DNA of 64,000 nt from Actinia tenebrosa (taxonomy: Eukaryota > Cnidaria > Anthozoa > Actiniaria > Actiniidae), in the NCBI RefSeq assembly GCF_009602425.1, contig NW_022258914.1, positions 172,773 to 236,772 on the forward strand, given 5' to 3'. The position numbers and the translations under genes are program-made. The notes beneath the pieces are model-generated. The model did not search any database and was not told the origin of the DNA. It saw nothing but the letters and a program-made list of their open reading frames with translations. Below, piece after piece: positions 1-11,831 of this stretch. Position 1 is the stretch's first letter, and every line of letters begins with the position of its first letter.

Positions 1-2361
1 CAAAGAGACGTAAGATTCTTAATTCAATAAACCTCTTGACGTCGCCGTCGTAGATTTTAAAATTGTAAAATTTAAGGTCGCTACTTAGTTATAACGACTG
101 CGCTTATAACAAGCTGGCTCAATGCTGTGCGCAATTGAAAAAAGAGTTTGTTTTCTTGGCGGTAGATTCAGATGCCTGTAGCATAGTACCTAACCTAGAT
201 GTCGGTGGCTGCAGCCCTGAGCAAGACACAGGAAGCCCAATATCTAAACGTAGCCTGCCCGAGAAGATCGACAGCCCCTCGAGCAGTAGACAGGCCGCGT
301 TACACTCAGGGTAAGTAAAAGCAACTGTTGCTTGGTATTTTACCTGGACTTAGATTGTGCGCTGTGAGGGAGAGGTTCAAGTTATTGGATTTGACAACGC
401 TTGTGAAGAAGGCAAAGACGGATGATTTCCACTTCCAAAAATAGCTCAAGCGCAAACAAACGTAGATCTAAGTTTAGGCCTTTATCACACGGCAGCCATG
501 TCGACTGCAAGAATAGATTTTCCCCTCGTGGCCTCGCACTCAAGCGCTTCAGGGTGAGCTTACATTATGAAGGTCCATTATCTGAGGTTAATTAAAGAGT
601 TTCAATCCATTAAAGAGTTTGAATCATCGCGCTTGTTTTGGTTTGCCTCACACACACACACACACAAAATGAATAATCGGTCTTTGCCTAACGTTTTTCT
701 TCTCTTCTGCGTAATGTTTTGCGAAAACTACGTTCTATAACTAATGATGTGCTTAAACTTGTTCGTAATGTTTAACAGCATGCGAGCCAAGGAACCAGTT
801 AGAAAGGTGGTTCGATCAAGTGGAAACAGCTCCACGATTGGCCGAGATGGTAAGTAGTAGAGTGATCCCTTAATGCTGTTGACGTAAACTGCTTCCCAGT
901 TCTCTCGATTGGGCTTCGGTTTCTTGCGCGGAAGTCGTTAGTTCAATAGTCTCCTTCACAGTTCCCTTCGCCATCTTGAAAGGTAGCCTTGCCTTTGCAT
1001 CGAAGCGAGACGAACGGTGAGCTTGCAATGATAGAGACCTGTGAATAATTGTCCAAGGTGTTAAAAAAGGTCTCTGTCATTGCAAGCTCACCGTTCGTCT
1101 CCCTTCGATGCAAAGGCACGGCTACCTTTCAAGATGGCGCAGGGAACTGTGAAAGGGACTATTCTAAGCCACATTAAAACCTAGGGTCTCATACCAATTG
1201 AGCAGGTGACCAGCCGCTTCAGTGGGGTAAACTTTTCAAGCCATGAAATATATTTACCAGTCCGTTTGACTTATTCATACACGTCTTGTTCTCTCGTCAA
1301 GGTCTCCAGAGAAGTTCACAGCTTCTATCGGAGCTCAAGCGCGCATCAACGTTAAACAAAGCCTACAGGTTAAGCTTCACTAGCCCAGAAGAGGAAGAAC
1401 TTCTCCGTGCTCTAGACGTTGCATCACGGAATGAAGACCACAATGATTCTGGTATTACAAGTTTTAGATTTGAAAGAACAAAATTTTTATTCTTGTGTGT
1501 GCGCTTTCATTCTTATTGTTCGGAGTCCTCACCTCTCCCCCTCTCTTTGGACCGACTAGACGTTTCTTTCCACGTTTCCCCTCAAGAAGAGGGGCAGCAA
1601 GACTAGGATATGCCGATAAAACGTTTACGCATCACTGACATCGCAACTGCGTTTTTGTCCAATTTGTTTGATACCAATTGAAGGCTTATTCAACATGACT
1701 GTCGTTCAATGACGTTGCTTTCTCTAGCACCTCCTGAGAATATGCAGCTCGAATAAAACTTACACCTTCTTTGACTCGTAAGAGGACGTTATGTATTTAC
1801 TTATTTCTCCTTTCTGTTATGTTTTTTTAGGTTGTAATGAAGGGGACAGTGTGTTATACGTGAGCACTCACTCTTCTGACGATGAGTTCACGTCATCGAT
1901 TATGTCACATCATCACTTAGCTTCAGGCAGTCCAGCATCACCTAAGAGACCTTCCAGCACTGATCTTAATACCAGTCAAGGTGAATTCCATGAGAATAAC
2001 TTAATATGTATTTCTGTTAAACGACGAGGAGACGAGTTTTATAGCTTGTAACGAGACCAGATAACGCTAGGAAATGCGTTGCAGTTGTTCCCTTTTTCGT
2101 TACTCGCGACATAGTTTTCAATAGATGTCACATGTAGCAATTTTTCCTGTAGCAAACCCTAACAAGTCTCTCGCCGGCTTGAAAAAGTAATATGAAATAT
2201 AATAGGAGTTAAACCTTGTCCAAGCCATTATCTAACTCTAGCGAGTTAAAATGGAAAAAGAAATCAAATGTTGTGCCTGACACAGGGTTCCCAATATGTT
2301 TATTTTGATTACAGGAAGCCAACACGATGATAGTGAACAAGATAATGATGATCATCACTAA
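1..2361 (+). CDS. 3' end of an unrecognised Ser-rich protein gene (partial)
   Basis: Five linked exons can be joined in phase: 166-310, 779-849, 1302-1451, 1831-1980 and 2315-2361 (TAA 2359-2361). All have AG/GT borders and junction phases agree, which is strong evidence for a real gene. A further donor (GAC|GTAAGA) at 9/10 suggests bases 1-9 end an earlier exon, so the 5' end lies outside the window. The visible 187 or so residues are rich in Ser, Asp, Glu and Arg, with runs such as SPSSSRQAALHSG, LSELKRASTLNKAYRLSF and ASGSPASPKRPSS, ending in an acidic tail DDSEQDNDDHH. No catalytic motif, membrane segment or cysteine pattern is seen; it looks like the disordered tail of a regulatory or cytoskeletal protein. 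I do not recognise the family. An inverted-repeat element sits in the intron at 945-1163. Confidence 0.72.
645..666. repeat. (CA)n microsatellite
   Basis: Short CA dinucleotide run in the intron between the first two visible exons of the partial gene. Confidence 0.8.
945..1163. mobile_element. Foldback (MITE-like) inverted-repeat element
   Basis: Two arms of about 100 bp are near-perfect reverse complements around a short centre at about 1045-1065. The left arm starts AATAGTCTCCTTCACAG and the right arm ends CTGTGAAAGGGACTATT. No coding capacity. It lies in an intron of the partial gene. The family is not identified and no clear target-site duplication was seen. Confidence 0.8.
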
Positions 2362-3236
2362 ACCGATGAGCCTCCCCAGCTAAAGCAGCATTACTTGATG
2401 GACATACGTTCATGATAATATTAAAGCAGATTTCTATGAGTGAGGGAAAAGTGCTTTGAATTGGTAGCGTATCGGTGGCGGTTTTGGGTTTTTCTCCAAC
2501 TGTATACACCTATTTCGAAACGTATGTCGAACATCTAAAAATCTTAGACTAAAAGAATTTTTTGTACTTTCGTTTTCTTGCTAAGATACGAAAAAGTCAC
2601 ATTTTTAAGTTCTTGCTTCGTAATCAAATCCAAAAGAAACTACGCTCGTTGGCTGTGAAAATATTACAATTTGCAGCGTGCTAATCGGTCTGAGATTTCA
2701 GATCTCAGATATCCGACCGACAACGTTTTTTGGCATAGGTGTATACGCGTTAGGGCTGGTATCAGCCAAGAATCTGTAATTTGCCCCGAAACGTGGTTCT
2801 TGGGCGCTTCAAAACCAACGCAGCTTGAAATTAAGCTTAATGTATGCGTTGTGATGGGATGAATTGTACAAAATTGAAAGCCATCTCATTGCTACGAGAT
2901 ATCGTAACGCGTACGTGCTGTAAGTCAAAACCGTACGTTTTCCACTCATACGAAAAACACTATCATCCTATAATGAGAGAATTTAGAGTGTAAATCTATA
3001 AACCACCATATAGTTGTATATAGTTGGAGTTCTGTAAAAAGTATTGGTGGGGATCTTGGAGTGTAATCTATCGTAATATATTGTCAAAATGAATTTGTGT
3101 ATATATTCTAGTCTATGTAATGCTGGGAACAGATAGTAAAATATGTTATTTTTGTAATGTATGATAATCGTGTGATATTTGATAAACGTGTAATTGGTTG
3201 CGTGCTGATCAAATGAAGAAATAGAAAACGCGCGCG

Positions 3237-3381
3237 CGTGCTGTGTGCAGTCAAAAAGCACGCGGGGGTTGGCAGAACAAGAGAGAAGTGTTAGGAGAAG
3301 AACGACGCGTAGCGGAGTGCTTTTCGACACTTCTTAAGTGTTCTGCCAATCCCCAAGTGCTTTTTAACTTAACACAGCACA
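3237..3381. mobile_element. Foldback repeat with GTGCTGTGT ends
   Basis: The left arm (GTGCTGTGTGCAGTCAAAAA, then CACGCGGGGGTTGGCAGAAC) matches the reverse complement of the right arm ending CTTAACACAGCAC. The arms are about 50 bp with a centre of about 45 bp. A diverged partial copy lies at about 56135-56225. Confidence 0.7.
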
Positions 3382-3764
3382 GTAAGCAAGTTCTTTATTT
3401 CTTTTATAAAATACAATTACAATAACCGTTATTTTAGATAGGAATGACGCAACTGAAAGTGCGGGCGCGTGCTATGTGTTCTCATAAAGCACGCGCTCAC
3501 AACCAATCAGAACGCGAGATTTATAGCAGTTATTTTATAAAGGTTTTTATTTCACGCTTGTCTTATTACTCGTACATAATATATAAACAAGAGGTATTTA
3601 TAGTGGTAGAGTGCAGGCCTACAAGCAAAAATGGGTTAATGAAGAATGATCCTGCACTCAAGCAAAAAGGGGCAGCACGAATGACGGCTTCGTAAGAACT
3701 GATTTTTGTATGCATTTGAAACATGAGTAAGACCTTTATAGTGCGCTTTAGAAAACACCTTCAA

Positions 3765-3965
3765 ATCTTATGAATACCTTGAAACAGCCTCAGGTTTGAT
3801 CGAAATCAGGGGACGGTCGAATTGGAATTTTGCGTGTTTTGCGGAGGGAAGGAAAAGTGGATGAAGAACCAGCTCAGGAGAAAAACCCTTAGAATCAAGG
3901 GATAGACCTACTCTAGTTGTCTTTAGATCCAAAGTGAAAGCATGAACGGATAGCTTCATAAGACA
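3765..3965 (-). mobile_element. tRNA-derived SINE family A copy
   Basis: In reverse complement this shows the family body: the GGTTTTTCTCC-type segment, a Pu/Py-rich CCTTCCCTCCGC segment, then AATTCCAATTCGACC. One of about 11 diverged copies of the same family in the window. Confidence 0.55.
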
Positions 3966-4752
3966 GATTTTAGTGCGCACTTTCACAATCCGCCTAGTCA
4001 ATCCGAAAACGAACTGTCGTGACAAATGTTAAGCGCGTGTCGCTTTCTGTGATATTTCAGCACACAAATGATTCTCCTTGTCGTTTCAAAATTAATCTTT
4101 TTAAAAGTTCTTATCTGGTGGGAAGACTACTTATTTTTGGATTATTTCCATTTATTAATTAAGATATAACCAGGACCATACTTCCAGACATCGAATGCTG
4201 AGCCGTCGTATGGACTTACGGCTACGCTGGAGATTTCGGGCCCAACACCGCTATCCCGGGAAGAATTACAGACTGATCAGGAAGCTCGGCCGAAGCCTAA
4301 GGGAAGAGTTAGTCGGCCCCTAGACCGTATATGATTAACCCCTTGCTATGACCAGCAAACCTGTTATATCGCAAGTGTTGATCATGGATAAACTTCCTTG
4401 GCCACCCTTTCCCTTATGGGATGCGTTTTAAAGAGACGCGGAACAAATCTTCTCACGTAACTAGGAGTATATATTAACATTTTCACTGGAAATTTGCGAT
4501 ATGGGGCAATTCAAATATTCTACGAGCCTTTGCTTTGTTTCTTTTATATCTTCGACATAGAATTAGCCTCTTCATGTGCGCTTACAAAACAAAGAGACAA
4601 AGTTTATTTTTATGTAGTCACACATATTTTGGGCTTCCTGTGGTATTTTCCGTTATCTTCGCTTCCGAAAGCGAATATGTAAACATAACGATTTTTTGTC
4701 GAAGTAATGCCGAAGGTGACCGGAGTAAACCGCACTTCACTTCAGTACAAAC

Positions 4753-7700
4753 ATGGCGTCGTGGAGGATTACAATTTACGCCTCTGTAGCGATAATCGTA
4801 TTTATTCTCTTTCTTATTCTGAATTTTGCTTATTTACCGAGACGAAAACTCTCTTTAGAGAAGAATTTATCGACACATAAAAGTTGGAGTAGCGAAGGAA
4901 CGACCAATGTTCCACTAACAAGGACGTCTGCAGGTTTGAAGGTTCGTGCACTATAAAGTTAGGTTTTCTGAGGTTTTCTTTATTTTTACGGTAAACATTT
5001 CTTTATTTTTAGCTCTTATATTTCCATCTAGCTTCACTCTTAAAGTATTAAAATATCTATTGAATTGTAGTTAACTCGTATATAAGCTTTATATAAAACG
5101 TATTCTCAAATTTCTTCATCATGCATCAAAATGTAGGGTGGATGTAGGGTGGAAAGCTTATCTTATTGTGAACTTCATTTTCTTTTAAAAAAAGAAAATT
5201 TACAATTTAGTTTCCTATCATTTGTCTTTTTTACCGTTGCCATTTTCGAAATATTTCGAAATGCTTGATATGTCTTGCTCCTGTTTTGAGTTTGTTTTCT
5301 GTTTAGCTGTTTATATTGTTTTGGCGTCATGTTATTAGCGTTTACAATGATTACACAGAGCTGTTTATGTTAACTTATAGAACAATTTACATTGAGTTTT
5401 ATGTAAACTTCTTGGGTTTAAGTTAAGCAGATTACTCGTTATGTACACGTTATGTATCATATTCAAACTTGGACTTGTTTCTTATGCATAAACGAGGGTA
5501 CAAAGTCGATTTTAAAATTAACTTTTAGAAAGGCTATCTTGTTTCTTATTATTAAATAATGCATAAACTACTGGGGGGGAAATAAATGAAAAAAACTGAT
5601 AAATTATATTTGAGTATTGAAGGTAAAATAGGAGCCAGAATGGTGAAAGCTCAGTAGAAAAGTATTTATGTATTTGATAAAATTATTGAGTAAAGCTATT
5701 CTTACTAGTAAAGTTTTCATCATTTTGTGGTTACAAGATGTCATTTATATACAGAAAATAACTAAATGCATTTTCATTAGACAGCTTAGAATTTCAGATA
5801 ATGGGATATTTTTTTAAGGCAGTTAAATTACTTAAAGGTTTTTTATTAATTATGTTGAAATTTGCAGTCATACATACATATTATACTATCCATAAATTTA
5901 TAAATATTATTACTTTTTATTTTTTATTATCATCAATATACAAGGCCAAACAGCAAACTGCCCTCTTGAAAATGTGCGCCCAGTGGGCGATTTAGGATTT
6001 TGGCGGGCCGCAAATACCTTTGCAGCCTGCCAAAGATTCAACTCCAAAAATCTCGTAAGGCAATTTTGAAAATTTGCTTAACTTGTCCTAGTATATTGAT
6101 CATAATGATAATAACATGACTTTGGTTGAGCATATTGTTTAGTTGTGGCCCTTGCAGCAACATTTACACCCTCGCTACGCTCAGGCGCAAATGATGGTAC
6201 CAATGTGCCACGAATAAACAATATGCCCTCCAAAAGTCATGTTATTGTCCAATTCTCAAAACTCAACAAGCTAAAGTATGAATATTCACCTATACTCAGT
6301 CCATATACTGATAAAATCAAAACTCTCGTTCATATGTGCTTAAAATTTTTTGAAGCTCTCTTAGTCTCTAAGCAACAAGACTCATTATATATATNTTTTT
6401 TTGTGAACTCTCCTGCTGTGTAAGGTGCCATTCCTGCCTTGTAAAAATTAATAAAAACAAAAGATATGGCTACATGTACCATCTTCGTAATTGTGCTCAT
6501 TAAAAGAAATAAATAAATAAACATTGTAGCTATGATGTAACAAGAAAGTAATTTTTCAGCCATAAAATGAAAAAGAAAGGCAGCTAGACATGATACTGTT
6601 CTATTGTCTACTGTAATTTGCTTAATCACCTATTTTTGTGTAGTATTTTTGAATCTTATAATTATGTTTTTGTATGCTTTTTCTAGGAGGAGGAGAGGGA
6701 GCTAACATTAGAAGATTTTAAAGCAAGGCAATGGAACTGCAGTAACACAACTGTGACCACTACGGTAAATAGTAATTATTAAGTTTCATTTCTTTGAATA
6801 CTTGATTAGACCATATCAACATTGTTGTCATCATCATCATCATCATCATCATTTTGAGTATCCTTGAGCAATCATAGCAAGCTTTTTACAGTCATTCAAA
6901 AACTGCTCTATTTTTGTTGTGGAGATGAATATTGTTTGATCAGTTTTTTATTCCTTTTTTTTATTTTAGCACACAAGCTCAAATAAAAGTCAATCAGTCT
7001 GTTATAACGAACATACAGACGTAAGTGTAATTATTGTTACAACCTGACTTTAACTTAAATTCTGACATTTTTAGTCTTCGTAGCGAATGTGTAGAGTAAG
7101 GGACTGTAGTCCCCCTAATATCTATGATATTTTCAAGTCTTTAATCCAAGCCACGCTTGTAGCATTGAAACTTTTTCTACTTTTATCACTTAACTTGGCA
7201 ATAAAATGCTTTAACAAGATTCTTATTATTTGAACACACTATATTTAGGGTGTTAATTCGTCAGTTCTTGCTGTATGGATTTTTTTTGTGACATCAATTA
7301 ATTTTTTCTGTTTATTTTAGCCTTTCATGTGCTTTACAGACCCAGTGCATTGTAAACAAAAATTAACAAAGTAAGTAAAGAAAATCTATAGCTAAAAATA
7401 TAAAATAAAATAAGCTAAAATATATAGTCATTATTGGCAAACATTTTGACCCAGCATCGTAACTTGGCAGGACATGACAAATGGTCCCAACGTTTGATCC
7501 GGGTCAAAGTGTTGGGCCGTTTGTCAGAGGTCTAACGTATTTTTATCATTGTATTATCAGGGATGATCCACGTCAAATCCAATGGCCCAAGTATGGAGAG
7601 TATGAATATCTACCAAAATCCAAGTGGAAGTATATCATTGTGGTAAGTTTTTAACCATGCATCATGTGATGTTCAGGGCCGTAGCCAGGAAGAAACTACA

Positions 7701-10507
7701 ACCGAGGCGAAAGACCCCGAGGGGGTAGCACTAGTGCCGAAGGCGAGAGAACGACTGCCAAAGGCGAGAGAACAACTGCCGAAGGCGGGAGTCTCAAGGG
7801 AGGTTTTGAAATTCAGACTCTCGGAAATGGAATTTCCAGCGTTTTGAGGGCCTTTTGGTAACCTTTCATAAACAGTTTTAAGCGGAACTTAGTATGCAAT
7901 CTTTTATTCTGAAACACTGTGATTGTCAACCTTTGATGATGATCATTCGTTCCTAAAAATGTTGAATATCAACGTAGAATAATATTATCAGTCTGATGAA
8001 AAAAAAAATCGACAACATTTGGTAAAATTTTACAGAGGCGAGTGCCTCGGTTCGCCTCATACTGGCTACGGCCCTGATGTTACTGGAAATACATTGGAAT
8101 TTTGACAAATAGAAATACCTTTCAAATTTTATCAAGCCCTGAAAAAACTGATCTAAGTCAGCAGATGGCTAACTCAAAGATTAAATTTTTGGAATTTAGT
8201 GAGCTAGGTCTGGCAGATAAAGGAAAACCAGAGAACTTGTAGAAAAACCCACAATTCAAGGGGTATGCACCTGCTTAGTCCAGGATTCAAACCTGAGATC
8301 CCAGAGGTGAGAGCTGAATGATCGCTAGTTGGACAACTGAAGTCAGATTAGCAATGGACAGGATGGCTTGTGGGGATTGAACTACATTTTTGAAAAAAAA
8401 AATCAACTTTTTTATATGTGTACTACGTTTAAAAAAAGTGTGTGCTCACTGAAAGCTTAACAAAAACTTTGTCATCAAAACTTCAAGAAGAAAATGGGGT
8501 AATTCTATAATTGGTATTTTATTTTTATGCAGAATGGAGGAGTTGTGTTCTTGTATCATCCATGTGCAAAACCAGAATTGGTCAAGAAACTAAAAAGACT
8601 GGCAAGGAGCTGTTTACATCGACATGTTATCACTCCATATGAAAACCTTGACCCTGCACAGGTAGGTACCATGAGATAAAGGTACATGCCAGGCAAAGTA
8701 CCATTGTCACACCTCTTGGGTAATTGCTGGATCAATCAGAATCAATCACGAATCCTATTACCAGCTTTCTGTCCAGGGGTGGGGACTCCACAGTATCTGG
8801 TATACTTGTCAGAAATTTTCAAAAGTACTCCAAAAGTTACTGGAAGTCTTTCTAAAGGGTATAAGAAGTCATAACTAGTTAAAAACTAGTGTGAGCTGCA
8901 TCAGTGTTTCTAATGAAACAGTAATGATGAAAAGGTAAATTATACACCGTGAAAAGATGAAAAAACTTACTGACATTTCGGACGCTAGTCCTTCGTTGGA
9001 GTAAAAGTCTAAAGGGTATAGTTCGACAACCTTTAACCCCTAAGATATTCCCTAAAAGATGCCTAGAAATGCAGAAATTCTAAATTTCAATTTAAACTGT
9101 TCTACGACTCTGTGACTTTCCCTTTCATTTTCCTCATTTCACTTTTCTTTTCTTTCATTTTTTCACATTTTGTGCAGGATTTTGCGATTGTTGCATGGGG
9201 ATGTTATTATTCTGCGAAGGAGCTCAATTCAACTGCAGGACGTCAGTGGATCCAAAACAATGCAATGAAAGGCCCAGCAACCCATGTTACCAACAGTGGA
9301 AGCTTTAATGAAGGGCTTAAACATGATGCTCCAATAGTGTCTGATATCCATGAGTCAGAGCTGTGTCCTTCAGAATTGGTAATATTTTATGCCTTTGATC
9401 TTATAAATATAGATCCCGACCTTGCTCTAACACAGTCTGGGGGTCAATAAATATATAGGGTATGGGGGGGAGGGGGAAGTTAGATGCATCTGTATGAACC
9501 ATGAGTGGCGTGTACCAACTTTCAAACTCTTTTGTTATAAAACCGTCAAAATGGTTTTCCTATTAACGATTACCTGAACGAAGTCACGGTAGGGCTAACT
9601 TCCAGGAATAGCTTCTTTGGATTTGCAGAGGGGGAGGAAAAATAGAGAATGCAGAGGAAAACCCTGAAATCAATGGAGAGATCTAACAATCTCTACTCAC
9701 ATGTGATGGTGAATCCAGGATTGAACTCAACACCCCAGCAGTAGGGTCACATCATCATCTATTGCTGTCGTGGGTCAACCACATAGCACCAACAACACTT
9801 TTGTCCAGTGTCCTGGACGGATTGAATTGCCTCCTCATGCTGAGTTGATGTATCCTCAAGGTCTTGGGACAAAAAGTCCTTTCATGTCATCCTTGGGCGT
9901 CCCCATCTTCAGTTGCCCAAGGGGCTCCACTGCAGTAGACGTGTGGAATCCCAGTAGGGTCACCCAGGGAGAAGTGGACTAACCAACATTATTATAAAAA
10001 GACCTCACATTTGTACCCTCGCATTTATACCCTCGCATTTATACAGTAGGTTATCAAACTGGGTGGGATCATAATCATCTATTTATTCTTTTACAGTCAA
10101 GGTATGTTAGCAATCACAAGAATGATGCTGATGGAAATCCCAAAGACACCTCGCAACATCCTCAATGGGAAGGTCGCCTGTCTATCAAAGCCACAGAACG
10201 GTTTGTCATCGTACGTGGAGAAGACGGAAGACTTCAAGAACGCCGCAAATTTGACAGCGCGAACGCGGCATGGGCTCTTGGGAGCCTTGTCTTTCTGTGC
10301 GGCTTAATCGTTGCATTCATGCTATATGCTAAACCCTGTCAGCAAAAAGATTACTGGTGGAGAACAGATGAAATAACATATAATAGTAACTCCAAATTTA
10401 GCATCCTTAAAAATCGACGGTTGTTTTGGAAAGGCAACAATAGACAGTCAGCAGCGAGTGCCAAGTTGTTGGGAGTAATTCCAGAAGAATCGGATGAAGA
10501 ATTGTGA
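4753..10507 (+). CDS. TP53I13: TP53I13-like DUF3105 membrane protein
   Basis: Eight exons join in phase: 4753-4941, 6687-6764, 6970-7020, 7321-7370, 7561-7642, 8533-8661, 9178-9378 and 10097-10507, giving 396 aa. Residues about 7-27 are a hydrophobic signal or anchor (IYASVAIIVFILFLILNFAY). The centre carries the DUF3105 pattern: YGEYEYLPKSKWKYIIVNGG, then VVFLYHPCA, HRHVITPYENLD and IVAWGCYYSAKEL, which I recall from human TP53I13. A second hydrophobic segment (WALGSLVFLCGLIVAFMLYA, about residues 320-340) precedes a basic then acidic cytoplasmic tail ending PEESDEEL. The likely form is a membrane protein with a lumenal or extracellular DUF3105 domain. TP53I13 is a p53-induced gene in mammals of poorly known molecular role. 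The start is the first ATG before the signal segment. The exon 1 donor (AAG|GTTCGT) is the weakest border. Confidence 0.85.
6110..6250. repeat. Inverted repeat in TP53I13-like intron 1
   Basis: AATAACATGACTTTGG near the left end is answered by CCAAAAGTCATGTTATTG at the right, and the ATATTGTTTA/TAAACAATAT core is also inverted. Probably a small MITE. No coding capacity. Confidence 0.6.
7674..8076. mobile_element. hAT-like non-autonomous DNA transposon (MITE)
   Basis: Terminal inverted repeats CAGGGCCGTAGCCAG and CTGGCTACGGCCCTG bound a 403-bp element in intron 5 of the TP53I13-like gene. ATGTT flanks it on both sides. Ends starting CAGGGCCGTAGC are typical of hAT elements, but the visible direct repeat is 5 bp rather than the usual 8. 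The interior has short tandem GCCGAAGGCGAGAGAAC-type units and no transposase frame. Confidence 0.78.
8205..8345 (-). mobile_element. tRNA-derived SINE family A copy
   Basis: In reverse complement: a B-box-like GGTTTGAATCCTGG, then a CCCTTGAATTG segment, then TTCTCTGGTTTTCCT, the shared family body. Confidence 0.6.
8868..9005 (+). repeat. Repeat tail (copy 1)
   Basis: AACTAGTGTGAGCTGCATCA, then TTTCTAATGAAACAGTAATG and CGGACGCTAGTCCTTCG, match the reverse complement of 22650-22742. Probably the 3' tail of a retroelement (LINE or Penelope-like), but no reverse transcriptase is present. Confidence 0.6.
9600..9765 (-). mobile_element. tRNA-derived SINE family A copy
   Basis: In reverse complement: a B-box-like GAGTTCAATCCTGG, then GTAGAGATTG, a CTCCATTGATTTCAGGG segment and TTTTCC. 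It lies in the last intron of the TP53I13-like gene. Confidence 0.6.
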
Positions 10508-11831
10508 TAAGTGTGTACTTTTATATATTTATATTAAATGATGCCTTTCATAGGTTTTCTTCCTCTTTCTAGAGACGGAAAAGATACCCATGCAAGTCTG
10601 AATGTTTTTACGAATTAGGTCAAAAATTACGCAAATCTAGAAGTGATTGAAAAATGAATAGTGGAAAAACAATTATATCTGTTTTACTTTCGCTAAATAA
10701 CGTGTGGGATCCATTTCACAACAAAGTAGTTTTGGATGACGTCAGTCAAGTGCTTTTCATGAAATGCACTTGCTTCACCTCTGAAGTCTCGGGTTCTGGA
10801 CTCCTTGTAAGTAGTGCTTGTTAGGCCTCTCCCTTGAAAGGGTATTACCTTATGTGCGTGAACCTGCTTTTCGTTTTTCAGTCCTTCAAATTTAAGTGTA
10901 AACACATGGCCCAAGCATTCGATATGTGGTTGCTTTTGGGCTACCTGTGGTACAAGTAACGCTAAAATAAGAAATAGGTCTTCCCCTTCTTGTTTTTTAT
11001 CTTTAATTCTCCGATCAGAAGTCAGCTATACTTGCGGCTGGCTTCAATATATTTTGCATCTTTTTTTAATAAAAAATGTTTTTCATACAAAAAATTCCCA
11101 TAAAATGGGTTCAGATTATGTCTATCTGTCAAATGATTTCTAGTGAAGTTTGAAAATTTAACCCATACATAGATACTGTGAAGTAAAATCACAAGGGATT
11201 CAAAGTTAATAAAGGTGTTTATATCAGGTTTCTTTAATTTTTCGGTCCATATTCTTATTTATGAATCAAAAGAATCATAAACTCAAATGCCGTGTTCATT
11301 TTATATAATATCAAGATATTTAATAAAGTTCCCTCAATGCATCATCGATAGATTTGGTTTGTCTTTGTTTGTCTTAATTGGTTTTTTGGGGGTGGAGTGT
11401 GGTGTGGGTAACTGATACATTTTTAAAAAGTTTTAAGCAAACGACGACACTAGATATTTTAAACAAATAACTCGGTGCCCCCAACTGATATGTCTAGGTT
11501 TTGTCCACCATTTCATTTAGTTGTTTTATTATTGTCGTTAAGCAATTCAATATTTGACAATAAATATCCTTCGCGTACGTACGCCCTTCCGATTAATCTG
11601 AGAGTTTAAAGGTTATGAGTGGTATCCCTGTGTTGACCTGGTTCCATAGGCAGCACACGTGATCAGCTCGGTAGATCCCGCTCAAAGTCTTGACATTTCA
11701 AAACGTGAGCTAAAAAGACTAAAAAGATCTTCATTCAAAACTTCAACGTTTAATTCACTTTGGCATTCGCCAATCGAACTCTGAACCACCATAAAGGATT
11801 CTGCATGTTGTATTAAAGACTTCTGTTCAAA
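10508..11831. other. Spacer between TP53I13-like and CSE1L
   Basis: Begins with the 3' UTR of the upstream gene; ATTAAA near 10533 and AATAAA near 11076 and 11323 are candidate poly(A) signals. A very diverged SINE-like patch lies at about 10740-10890 (CTCGGGTTCTGGACTCC, B-box-like). The last 200 bases should hold the CSE1L promoter. No gene is seen. Confidence 0.6.

Larger units (their letters stand above)
2362..4752. other. Intergenic spacer with repeat fragments
   Basis: No gene can be supported here. Short open frames between 2671 and 4789 have no recognisable domains and overlap repeats. The stretch holds a foldback element (3237-3381), a related GC-rich repeat (about 3440-3530) and a SINE copy (about 3765-3965). 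A GC-richer patch at about 4190-4420 has small palindromes but no RNA gene I can name. The last few hundred bases should hold the promoter of the TP53I13-like gene. Confidence 0.6.

Noticed and set aside
2983-3425. Overlapping frames on both strands with NPRVLFDCTQH/NPQVLFNLTQH
   Set aside because: They are the two arms of one foldback repeat read in opposite directions, not genes.
4190-4420. Structured non-coding RNA gene
   Set aside because: GC-richer with small palindromes, but I could not match any RNA family or draw a convincing fold.
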